Assembly (NCBI GenBank): GCA_016840285.1
Contig: JAEOSR010000049.1
Location: forward strand, 1 to 8,987
Length of the DNA: 8,987 bases
Origin: Candidatus Hodarchaeota archaeon
GTDB lineage: Archaea > Asgardarchaeota > Heimdallarchaeia > Hodarchaeales > Hodarchaeaceae
Direction of reading: 5' to 3'
The notes beneath the pieces are model-generated. The model ran no database searches. It had not been told where the DNA came from and saw nothing but the letters and a program-made list of their open reading frames with translations. This document shows positions 1 to 6,502 of this stretch, one piece after another. The position numbers and the translations under genes were made by a program. Each line of letters starts with the position of its first letter. Positions within the stretch are counted from its first letter, which is position 1.

Positions 1-1067
1 AAAGGTGGCATCGTGATGCTTGCTTGAGAGGGTATATTGAGCGTTTGATCTTTGTCTACATCTTTAGCAAAGAAAGTTAATGCTTTGGAAATAACAGGTA
101 CAAAAGGAGCTCGAGATAATCCGATTGCTGGTAAATTTAAAAATAAATGATGCATAACTGAGTTACCTACGACAACCATCTCGAAAATATTTTTGGGGGA
201 AGAATTTGTTGTAGAAGTAAGCCTAGATAAAAGCTTTGATATTCCGCTGAGGGCCTTAAATTGTAACTGCTCCTGATTCGACGATGAAGATAAAGCATAG
301 GTCAACCGACTCATGATATCTCGGCCATATTCAATTTGTGGGTTGATTATCGAATCAGCAGCAAGAATAACTCCTGTTTCAAGGTCAATCAAAGTGGCTA
401 CAATAGAAGTTGTCCCGATATCAATAACAGCTCCTAAAACAGGAAGTTTTTGTGTTCTCAGCTCCATCAATTGATTTTGTTGTCTATCAATAACTACTGA
501 TATTTTTCCATTATTTTCTCGAAGTAGGAGAGCTAGTTGAGACAAAATTTCAGGATTAGAAAGAGTTAAAGATTCAGAAAATGATTTTTCAAGAGTTTGT
601 GATAAGCGAAAAAAATCATCTTGAGAGTTTTCAAGGGTTGGGTCAGGTATAGACAATGATTGACAAAATATTCTTGGATTAAAATGATAATTCAGTTGGA
701 ATTTACTGAAGGAATCCTGAATTTTGAAAATACTGTCTTGGTACTCACTTAAATCTAAGATAGTGACTTTTAAATCCTTCTTACCTTTTGGTATTACTTG
801 ACATGCCAAACGAATATTCTCATGTAATAATTGTCCTATTAATTGCATTTCAACTTTAGTAGGGGAATTTATTTCTTCAGAGGTTACCTGATTATTTTCT
901 AATTTTATTAAAATGTTAACTCGACACTTTCCACATTTTCCAGAACCCCCGCAAAGCGAATTGATAACATTTCGTTTCATTTGTTCGTGAATAATGGTTA
1001 ACAGGTTGTTTCCATCAAACGAATAATGGATTACCTGCTCAAAATTAGTGATCTCAATGTGTGGAAT
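1..1067 (-). CDS. RACE-type [2Fe-2S] ferredoxin / DUF4445 ASKHA ATPase (reductive activator of corrinoid proteins), C-terminus cut by window edge
   Basis: This reading frame is open from the left edge up to a stop at 1098-1100. Counting from a proposed ATT start at 1065-1067, residues 1-100 form a plant-type [2Fe-2S] domain with the motif CGGSGKCGKCRV (Cys39, Cys45, Cys48) and a fourth ligand in RLACQ (Cys89). After a linker comes an ASKHA ATPase start, AVIDIGTTS (213-221), then NPQIEYGRDIMSR (242-254) and VVVGNSVMHHL (298-308), all typical of DUF4445. Characterised relatives (RACo type) use ATP to drive electron transfer to corrinoid proteins whose cobalt has been oxidised, restoring Co(I) for methyl transfer; the partner here is unknown and not in the window. 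About half the usual ~600-residue protein is visible. The first ATG (978-980, residue 30) would remove most of the first beta strands of the ferredoxin fold, so I prefer the ATT preceded by AAGGG. Family assignment is firm; the start is uncertain. Confidence 0.9.
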   Translation of the reverse strand, partial: MPHIEITNFEQVIHYSFDGNNLLTIIHEQMKRNVINSLCGGSGKCGKCRVNILIKLENNQVTSEEINSPTKVEMQLIGQLLHENIRLACQVIPKGKKDLKVTILDLSEYQDSIFKIQDSFSKFQLNYHFNPRIFCQSLSIPDPTLENSQDDFFRLSQTLEKSFSESLTLSNPEILSQLALLLRENNGKISVVIDRQQNQLMELRTQKLPVLGAVIDIGTTSIVATLIDLETGVILAADSIINPQIEYGRDIMSRLTYALSSSSNQEQLQFKALSGISKLLSRLTSTTNSSPKNIFEMVVVGNSVMHHLFLNLPAIGLSRAPFVPVISKALTFFAKDVDKDQTLNIPSQASITMPP

Positions 1068-1074
1068 GTTTGTA

Positions 1075-1079
1075 CCCTT
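1075..1079 (-). promoter_or_regulatory. Shine-Dalgarno-like AAGGG before the proposed ATT start
   Basis: AAGGG on the minus strand lies seven bases before ATT at 1067-1065, a normal spacing. No ATG, GTG or TTG exists in frame between the upstream stop (1098-1100) and the internal ATG at 980. The ATT start is therefore an inference from spacing and from where the ferredoxin fold should begin. Confidence 0.4.
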
Positions 1080-1112
1080 CTTAATTGCTCCTGATTTTTA
1101 ATTCACTTTTCT

Positions 1113-1126
1113 TTTAAAATATATTT
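1113..1126 (-). promoter_or_regulatory. TATA-like box for the RACE gene
   Basis: The minus strand reads AAATATATTTTAAA here, an A/T-only stretch like an archaeal TATA box. A start of transcription about 25 bases downstream would fall near 1090-1095, just after the in-frame stop at 1098-1100. This fits a short leader carrying the AAGGG site. AT-rich background makes the call moderate at best. Confidence 0.35.
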
Positions 1127-1220
1127 TTCAACTCTACCAAACAAATCATCAATTTTATAGAAAAATGATTTAGTTTAATCATTACTAATCTCTGGTTGAA
1201 ATGATCCTAGTTTTTATGAA

Positions 1221-1254
1221 TTAAAAAAAGGAAGGAAAAAAGCTTTGAAAAACT
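1221..1254 (-). terminator. U-rich transcription terminator of the surface-protein gene
   Basis: Beginning 12 bases after the minus-strand stop at 1266, the transcript would contain runs of five, six and seven uridines separated by short C-rich spacers. Such multiple oligo-U tracts are the known archaeal termination signal and need no hairpin. It separates the surface-protein gene from the RACE gene on the same strand. Confidence 0.55.
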
Positions 1255-1265
1255 AATAAGTAGTA

Positions 1266-3566
1266 TTAACTATGTTTTTTCCTTCTATTTGCTTTGAAAC
1301 CTACTAGGGGTACTAGCAAACAAATGGTAAGCCATTGGAACCCTAATGTTATTTCAGGCTCAATTCCATTAGAAGCAGTGGTTTTATCTTCTGTCTTATC
1401 TTCTGTTTCTAAGGTTGTAGAGATTGGTTGTGATTCCGAACTGCTGGGAGTTGAACTAGTGGTACTGTGAGAAGTGGGTGTACTGGTAGGTGGTATAAAG
1501 GGAAGTTCTTCAGGCACGAGATAGTCAACTAATCCCACTTGCCCTTCTTTATCCCACTGATCCACAGAAGTACTGCCCCAATAAGAATAAGTAACCCAAT
1601 ATTTTAATCCAACAGGTCCAACTTCCTTTTTATAGTATTCATAATTCTGTGACCCAGCGTATTGCGTATCTCCAGTACAAATCTGGCCAATCCCAGGATA
1701 ATATGTACATCCTCCTGTTTGTTCACTAGTAGAAAATCCAGTCTGATATGCTTCTGATTTTAAATAATCATTGTCTATATTACCTTTTTGGGCTTTGGCA
1801 AAGAGGTCACTTGTATATTCGTTAAAAAAGCCTCCACCATACCACTTTCCATCTTGTGCATCAAATATGATCTGCCACGAGTTTCCATTAGTTGAACCAA
1901 GAAGCTGATGGGCCCAACACGCTATATAAGTCCATCGAGGGCTATATCTCTGCGTATCGCCTGTAACTTGAACACCAAAGGCTGGTATTCCTTGGATTTC
2001 CTTTTTAGATACCAACTTAACTGTAAAGGTACCCTCCATATCAAGTGTTATAGTCTGAACAAAATTATGATATTCACTTTCTGTGTAACTCCATTTGAAT
2101 TTCCAATAGCACCCGACTTCGAGAGGAAAGTTGAAACCAGAAATACTTGGATTGATTGATCCATCATCACCATTCCCTGGAGGTGGTGCGTCATCTGAAT
2201 TGATTTTAAAGTAATCAGATTCGTCATCCACATATGAACCAGAAGTATCAGAGACTGAAATAGACCAGAATGTCCCATAATCGAAATCTGTCGGGATGGT
2301 CCAAGAATAAGATCCAGTATTTGGAACCCCTGAAGCAATGGCAGAATACCAAGACACTCCTCTTGAAATCTCAATATCAACCGCGGTAAAGAGCCCCGTC
2401 CAATCCCAAGTAATATCATAGGTGCTACCTGCTTCCCATTCCTCACCTCCAATAGGACTCTTCAAAGTAATAGATTTGGTGGTGGAAATTGTAAAGTAAT
2501 CACTGAAATCATTGACACTATTATTTGAGGGATCGATAATGTATATCTGATATTTTGTACTTAATTCAATGTTACTAGGAATACTCCAGTAATAAGAATC
2601 TTCGTTTTTTAATCCTGTCGCAATTTCTGAGATAAAAGTATCATTACGATATAAATGAATATCGACGTTAGCAACTGTCCCCGTTGTGGTCCAATCAATA
2701 GAATAACTGGATCCTGGTTTCCATGAGGAGTCTGAGGCGGGATCCCAAATCGATAACCCAGGAGGATACCATTGTTCGCGATTAATATATGCAGAAAACG
2801 TCACAGGTTCACTAGAGTCCTTCGCACTATATACGAAGTACCAATCATCTGTGAAAGGAGGTTGGAAGGGTCCCCAAGATGCTGATGAAGTATCTGAGTG
2901 ATTCTCATAAACATCTGTTGGTGTTCCACCTGAGCTCCAAGTATTATAATCTGTAGAATCACAGATAAAGAAATCAAGCTTGTCAGATGAAACATATGTT
3001 TTAAAAGAACCTGATAGGAGATCTTGTGTTCCATACGACCCGTGATAAGCGTAGAAATTACCAGAAGCTACTGATTGTCCATTTTTAACCCATGTATAAC
3101 CGCTATACGAAGGTACATCGTCGCCTCCAACATCTACAAAGTAATCCAAGGTTACAGAACTAGACCGACCTTTATTAGACCATACACAAACCCATGTCGC
3201 AGGCATTGCATTGAGTTCCAAAGTTCCGTCGTTAACAAATGTCTGAGATTTGGTTGCGGTGAAAGGTTGATTTAACTGGAATTTTAGAAAAGCGGAAGTA
3301 CTCATAATATACATGTCAATATACTTTGAAGGATTATCTGTTTGAACCCACATAATGATTTTTTCAAGATTGGGAAACGTACCAGATGTTGTAACAGTCT
3401 TCGAAAAATATCCACCCGCAATTATGGTTTGTGATCCACTATAATTATAAGCCTCAATGCTTTCGGGACAACCTTTTGCTTGAGAAGAAGCTATTGAGAA
3501 TATTATGATAGATAACAAAATTAGTAAAACCCAAGTGAACCCTTGACTTATCTTTCTATTCTTCAT
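1266..3566 (-). CDS. Secreted, membrane-anchored surface protein with Kre9/KNH-like Ig repeats
   Basis: A 766-residue protein begins with a signal peptide (basic MKNRK, hydrophobic core about 11-28). Two beta-sandwich modules follow (about 34-146 and 150-262); they share a late W-x-(C/F)-V-(W/Y)-S strand and a Val-Thr-rich strand, resembling GOLD/PPC-like domains. Residues 274-361 and 366-457 are tandem Kre9/KNH-like Ig modules, each with GS-x-Y-(S/D)-I-(D/T)-W near its start and SYxW(S/T)IP in the middle. Residues about 475-690 are an unassigned aromatic-rich domain starting FPLEVGCYWKFKW, with cysteines 487, 550, 620 and 630. A Ser/Thr stalk (692-735) with an EDKTEDKT repeat leads to a hydrophobic segment (about 741-757) and a basic tail, NRRKKHS. 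It should sit outside the cell, tethered by its C-terminus; adhesion or envelope structure is inference. Sequons such as NYS and NHS suggest N-glycosylation. ATG at 3566 has AAGGTG eight bases upstream. Confidence 0.88.
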   Translation of the reverse strand: MKNRKISQGFTWVLLILLSIIIFSIASSQAKGCPESIEAYNYSGSQTIIAGGYFSKTVTTSGTFPNLEKIIMWVQTDNPSKYIDMYIMSTSAFLKFQLNQPFTATKSQTFVNDGTLELNAMPATWVCVWSNKGRSSSVTLDYFVDVGGDDVPSYSGYTWVKNGQSVASGNFYAYHGSYGTQDLLSGSFKTYVSSDKLDFFICDSTDYNTWSSGGTPTDVYENHSDTSSASWGPFQPPFTDDWYFVYSAKDSSEPVTFSAYINREQWYPPGLSIWDPASDSSWKPGSSYSIDWTTTGTVANVDIHLYRNDTFISEIATGLKNEDSYYWSIPSNIELSTKYQIYIIDPSNNSVNDFSDYFTISTTKSITLKSPIGGEEWEAGSTYDITWDWTGLFTAVDIEISRGVSWYSAIASGVPNTGSYSWTIPTDFDYGTFWSISVSDTSGSYVDDESDYFKINSDDAPPPGNGDDGSINPSISGFNFPLEVGCYWKFKWSYTESEYHNFVQTITLDMEGTFTVKLVSKKEIQGIPAFGVQVTGDTQRYSPRWTYIACWAHQLLGSTNGNSWQIIFDAQDGKWYGGGFFNEYTSDLFAKAQKGNIDNDYLKSEAYQTGFSTSEQTGGCTYYPGIGQICTGDTQYAGSQNYEYYKKEVGPVGLKYWVTYSYWGSTSVDQWDKEGQVGLVDYLVPEELPFIPPTSTPTSHSTTSSTPSSSESQPISTTLETEDKTEDKTTASNGIEPEITLGFQWLTICLLVPLVGFKANRRKKHS

Positions 3567-3574
3567 GAGCTTAA

Positions 3575-3615
3575 CACCTTCTAAGAAAACAGTTCAAACT
3601 CCTTGATATATATAA
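3575..3615 (-). promoter_or_regulatory. TATA box and ribosome binding site of the surface-protein gene
   Basis: On the minus strand TTATATATATC (3615-3605) lies about 40 bases before the ATG, and AAGGTG (3580-3575) lies eight bases before it. Initiation about 25 bases after the TATA box would give a leader just long enough for the ribosome site. A second TATA candidate, TATTTAAA, is at 3629-3622. Confidence 0.5.
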
Positions 3616-3928
3616 TCCTCCTTTAAATACTTTAACAAACTACTCAAGTAGAAATCTTTCTTTCACATTTGTTCCATATAAGCTTGATACAACCTCCAAT
3701 TACTAAATCAAAAAGATTTTCAAGCAAGATAATGATGTCAACACTAAAAGCCTTTATTTATTCTGAAAAGAAGTGTGAAACAGAGGTTAAATTGTAATAA
3801 TCTACTTGACAATTTCCACAATTTTGCCGCATTCTTTAAGTTTATTAAGCCATGATAGTTATCCTATTACATGAGTTATTTCTTATATTACAAGAATCGC
3901 ATTCATTCCTCTTGCAGCAGACGAAGGC

Positions 3929-3960
3929 GGGATGAAACGTCCTTGAGGCGAATTCATCCC
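3929..3960. repeat. Orphan GC-rich inverted repeat / stem-loop
   Basis: GGGATGAA (3929-3936) is a perfect inverted complement of TTCATCCC (3953-3960). Inside, CGTC (3938-3941) can pair with GGCG (3947-3950) around a five-base loop, CTTGA, with one or two unpaired A residues between the stems. The surrounding segment (about 3910-3970) is much richer in G and C than its flanks. It has no U-tract next to it, and transcripts of neither neighbouring gene would end here, so a terminator is unlikely. A structured RNA, an operator, or the leftover end of an IS200/IS605-type or MITE element are possible; no transposase remains nearby. Confidence 0.6.
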
Positions 3961-3991
3961 CCCAAATCTTGCTCGAAAACATTTTCTAGAT

Positions 3992-4042
3992 AATTTTTAA
4001 TACCGTTTAATGTCGATCTTGTTTGTCTTTGAAAGAAGAGGT
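3992..4042 (+). promoter_or_regulatory. Promoter and ribosome binding site of the MJ1316-domain gene
   Basis: An A/T-only stretch, AATTTTTAATA (3992-4002), lies about 50 bases before the ATG and could be the TATA box, placing initiation near 4025. GAGGT (4038-4042) precedes the ATG at 4053 by ten bases and acts as the ribosome site. Confidence 0.35.
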
Positions 4043-4052
4043 TGATTAGCAG

Positions 4053-4352
4053 ATGACGAAAAAAGGGGAAATTGAGGAGTGGATGTCTCGGATCAAATAT
4101 GGCTCTGAGAACCCTAACGATTTTTCAATAATTTTTAGGGATTTTGACGAGTATATTGAACTTCCTTTTCAAGAATTTATGGAACGAAAAAAAATAGACA
4201 GTATTCCTTTACATCGAATTTCTCAGATCAGGAAAGATAACATTCCAGTCTTTACACGACCAAATTTTTGCTCTGGTTGTGGTCAACCTTTACAAGAAAA
4301 TGCATGTAGAAACTTACAATGTTCCAAGAAAATAGACGTAAGAGGAAAATAA
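4053..4352 (+). CDS. MJ1316-domain (UPF0248/DUF504) protein with C-terminal zinc ribbon
   Basis: A 99-residue soluble protein. Residues about 6-69 match the small MJ1316 fold: an opening helix with EEWMSRIKYGSENPNDFSI, a central strand pair, and the family hallmark (I)PxHRIxxIR at 51-60 (IPLHRISQIR), followed by a short final strand ending VFTR. After it comes a zinc ribbon, Cys73-x2-Cys76-x8-Cys85-x4-Cys90. The MJ1316 domain has been proposed from comparative genomics to recognise cyclic-phosphate or processed RNA ends, linking it to RNA repair and processing. Most archaeal members are single domains of about 80 residues, so the appended zinc ribbon is a distinguishing feature. The gene stands alone between two other transcription units. 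Domain identity comes from motif reading, not a search, and the middle of the domain is divergent. Confidence 0.75.
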   Translation: MTKKGEIEEWMSRIKYGSENPNDFSIIFRDFDEYIELPFQEFMERKKIDSIPLHRISQIRKDNIPVFTRPNFCSGCGQPLQENACRNLQCSKKIDVRGK

Positions 4353-4377
4353 AGGCAACCTACAAAAGATCCAAAGG

Positions 4378-4426
4378 TTAGTCGGATATTTTTCTGATTA
4401 ATCTCCGAACTATTATTTTTAATTTT
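4378..4426 (+). terminator. Stem-loop plus U-rich tract after the MJ1316 gene
   Basis: TTAGTCGGA (4378-4386) pairs with TCTGATTAA (4393-4401) over nine positions, two of them G-U, around a six-base loop. A T-rich stretch follows at 4411-4426. It begins 26 bases after the stop codon and probably ends this transcript before the ABC operon. Confidence 0.45.
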
Positions 4427-4449
4427 AACTACACTTCCTTAATCTCTGA

Positions 4450-4535
4450 CTTTAAATGGTAAGCTTCTTATCGTAATATATTGTTGTTAGATCTAATAAA
4501 AAGTCAAAATTTGTCACAAAAAGAGCGGTTTAGAC
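4450..4535 (+). promoter_or_regulatory. Probable promoter region of the ABC operon
   Basis: Two A/T-only candidates could serve as the TATA box: CTTTAAATG (4450-4458) and CTAATAAAAAG (4492-4502). The nearer one would give a leader of only about ten bases. The ribosome site is weak (GAGCGG at 4523-4528). I cannot choose between them from sequence. Confidence 0.3.
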
Positions 4536-5468
4536 ATGGAAACTGAAATAATCGCTACAGATTCATTAACAAAGTATTATGGGCAGATTAAAGGCATTGA
4601 GGACATTTCAGTCAAGGTTCCAAGTGGAGGAGTAGGGTTCCTTGGCCCAAATGGTGCTGGAAAAACTACTCTTATTCGAACCTTGCTAGGTATTATTCGT
4701 CCGACCCGTGGGGGTGCTTACGTATTAGGATATGACATCAAACACGATATCAATCAAGTACGGGATCGGATTGGTTATGTGCCTGAATTTAACACGTCGT
4801 TCATTCCAGACACGACTGCTATGAAGTTCGTGGCATTTTGCGCCCGAATGAATGGCCTCTCTTATCCAGAAAGTAAACAGCGTGCCAGTGATAGCATGTT
4901 TTATGTTGGTCTAGGCGAGGAACGTTACAGGAAACTCGGAACCTTCTCAATCGGGATGAAACAAAAAGTCAAGTTAGCTGTCGCTTTAGTTCACGATCCA
5001 GAGATTATTATTTGCGACGAGCCTACCAATGGTTTAGACCCCACTGGCCGAGTTCAGATGCTTGAATTGATAAAAAATTTGCAGACAGATGAGAAAAAAA
5101 ACGTTATTCTGAGCTCTCATCTTCTTCGAGATGTAGAACAAACAACTGACCATGCCTTGGTAATGTCTCAGGGAGAAATTCTCGCTCAAGGAAATATTAG
5201 GGAGTTAACTGCGAATAAGCGTTCAACTGTAAGTGTAAAGGTGAAAACACAAGCTGATGATCTTTTAAAGGCGTTACAAGCAAAACAATTGGAAGCTTGT
5301 ATTGAAGGAGGGTATATTGAAGTTGAAATCACTCCTGGGGTCGAAAAAGAAATTTTCAAAACCGCTAATCAGATCGGAGCTAATATCCGATATCTGGGGA
5401 GTAGATCGAGTACTCTGGAAGATGTGTTTATCGATCTATTTAGAGAACAGGAGGTTCCCATTCAATGA
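4536..5468 (+). CDS. ABC-2 type transporter ATP-binding protein (first of two)
   Basis: A 310-residue cytoplasmic ATPase of the NatA/CcmA-like ABC-2 group. Walker A is GPNGAGKTT (37-45, Lys43); the Q-loop position reads YVPE (81-84), with Glu in place of Gln, as is common in this subfamily. The signature is FSIGMKQK (137-144) rather than LSGGQ. Walker B and D-loop read IIICDEPTNGLDP (157-169, catalytic Glu162), and the switch His is His195 (SSH). Residues about 225-305 form the C-terminal extension typical of this group, ending in SSTLEDVFIDLF. All catalytic residues are present, so it should be active. It is the first gene of the operon and its stop overlaps the next start in ATGA, with AGGAGGT inside its 3' end serving the permease. 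The substrate cannot be deduced. Confidence 0.95.
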   Translation: METEIIATDSLTKYYGQIKGIEDISVKVPSGGVGFLGPNGAGKTTLIRTLLGIIRPTRGGAYVLGYDIKHDINQVRDRIGYVPEFNTSFIPDTTAMKFVAFCARMNGLSYPESKQRASDSMFYVGLGEERYRKLGTFSIGMKQKVKLAVALVHDPEIIICDEPTNGLDPTGRVQMLELIKNLQTDEKKNVILSSHLLRDVEQTTDHALVMSQGEILAQGNIRELTANKRSTVSVKVKTQADDLLKALQAKQLEACIEGGYIEVEITPGVEKEIFKTANQIGANIRYLGSRSSTLEDVFIDLFREQEVPIQ

Positions 5469-6502
5469 GTGAATCGAACACAAATTCAAGTGCGTATGTT
5501 AGAAAGTTTTCATTTCGGCCATATGAAGGAACTCGTCGTGGACGTCTCTATAGGTTATGGGCGGTTTCATGGCATTGGTGGGCACATCAGTGGGAAAGGT
5601 CACGAGCTGTCAAATTCTTTATTGGATTCTTAATATTCACGTTCGTTTTGACGAACATGTTCTTGTTTATGGCGAAAGATATAATGCTTTTACCTGATCC
5701 AGTCACTGGAGTGGCGCTTACTCCCAATGAATTGCTAGAAGATAATATTCTGACAATGGTTCGTGGGGTGGTTACTTTTGGAATGGAGTTTTCAACTGGA
5801 AACGGTGATGGCGCATCAGGAGCCACGATGAACATTGGAGGTACCAGTATCTTCGTTCTAATCCTTGTTGTTCTTGTTGGGTCTGGACTCATTGCTGATG
5901 ATATTTCCAATCAAACTAACGAGATCTACTATAGTAAGTTAGAAAAATATGAATATGTATTAGGAAAATTCGGAGCTTTCTTTCTATTTGGCAATATAGT
6001 ATTGGTTCTTCCTTATGTTTTCGAGTTCTTCCTACTAGTGATAGGAATAGGCAATATCGACATAATTACTGCTCTGCCTGTTCTCATTAATGTTATCGTG
6101 TTCACTGAGATAATTACTATAACCTACAGTAGTATAATGCTAGCGTTCTCATCTCTTACGAATCGCCGGTTATATGCTGGTCTTGCGGCATTTATGCTAT
6201 TGTTTGTTATAAACATGATCGTTCCTTCTATGGCGTTCACAGGAGAAGAAGTTAACCTAATAATCTTATTTGATGTTCTTACAGTCTTACTATTGACATC
6301 ATATATTCTGACTGGAACAACTACCATAGAGTATCAATCATTCATTGGTTCTTCAGATCATATTTCAGCGAAACTGTTCGTAATAAACTTAACCGATGGA
6401 ATTGGTCTAGAAAGCTGGATGGTGTTAGGAGCTTTAGGATTTTATATCTTGTTAGGATTGCTAATTGTCGTTATCCAAGTCTATTGGAGGCACTCGAAAT
6501 GA
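5465..6502 (+). CDS. ABC-2 type transporter permease (first of two)
   Basis: A 345-residue membrane protein with about seven hydrophobic segments, near 50-69, 125-144, 167-195, 201-228, 236-256, 264-283 and 318-338. Between the first two lies a ~55-residue loop (70-124), likely extracytoplasmic. The cytoplasmic stretch after segment two, GLIADDISNQTNEIYYSKL, followed by YEYVLGKF, corresponds to the coupling region of ABC-2 permeases (normally E-x-x-x-G-T-x-E-x-x-x-x-x-P-x-x-R-x-x-x-x-x-K). The N-terminus (1-48) is basic and Trp-rich, which fits a cytoplasmic or interfacial amphipathic helix. The start at 5465 is preceded nine bases upstream by AGGAGGT and overlaps the ATPase stop, implying translational coupling and a shared complex. 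Substrate is unknown; drugs, lipids, peptides and ions are all moved by this superfamily. Confidence 0.88.
   Translation: MSESNTNSSAYVRKFSFRPYEGTRRGRLYRLWAVSWHWWAHQWERSRAVKFFIGFLIFTFVLTNMFLFMAKDIMLLPDPVTGVALTPNELLEDNILTMVRGVVTFGMEFSTGNGDGASGATMNIGGTSIFVLILVVLVGSGLIADDISNQTNEIYYSKLEKYEYVLGKFGAFFLFGNIVLVLPYVFEFFLLVIGIGNIDIITALPVLINVIVFTEIITITYSSIMLAFSSLTNRRLYAGLAAFMLLFVINMIVPSMAFTGEEVNLIILFDVLTVLLLTSYILTGTTTIEYQSFIGSSDHISAKLFVINLTDGIGLESWMVLGALGFYILLGLLIVVIQVYWRHSK

Larger units (their letters stand above)
3567..4052. other. 486-base intergenic region between divergent genes
   Basis: This gap separates the leftward surface-protein gene from the rightward MJ1316 gene. It holds the promoter of each at its ends and a GC-rich stem-loop at 3929-3960. 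Between about 3640 and 3900 it is AT-rich with no credible gene on either strand. The only open stretches are a 21-codon plus-strand frame (3732-3797) and an 18-codon minus-strand frame (3802-3858). Either could be chance or debris from a lost gene. Confidence 0.6.

Noticed and set aside
1132..1187. A 23-codon minus-strand frame starting ATG upstream of the RACE gene, considered as a missing N-terminus
   Set aside because: It ends in TAA before the RACE frame opens, is in a different position relative to the TATA-like box, and its translation does not resemble a ferredoxin start.
1908..3275. Several open frames on both strands inside the surface-protein gene
   Set aside because: They overlap a gene with a clear signal peptide, domains and anchor, and their translations are low-complexity shadows without recognisable motifs.
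3731..3766. Possible box C/D sRNA (a TGATG C-like box and a CTGA D-like box 25-30 bases apart)
   Set aside because: The C box lacks its last base and there is no internal D'/C' pair, so the match is within chance for AT-rich sequence.
5587..6327. Antisense open frames inside the first permease gene
   Set aside because: They are shadows of a well-supported membrane protein; no ribosome site or domain supports them.
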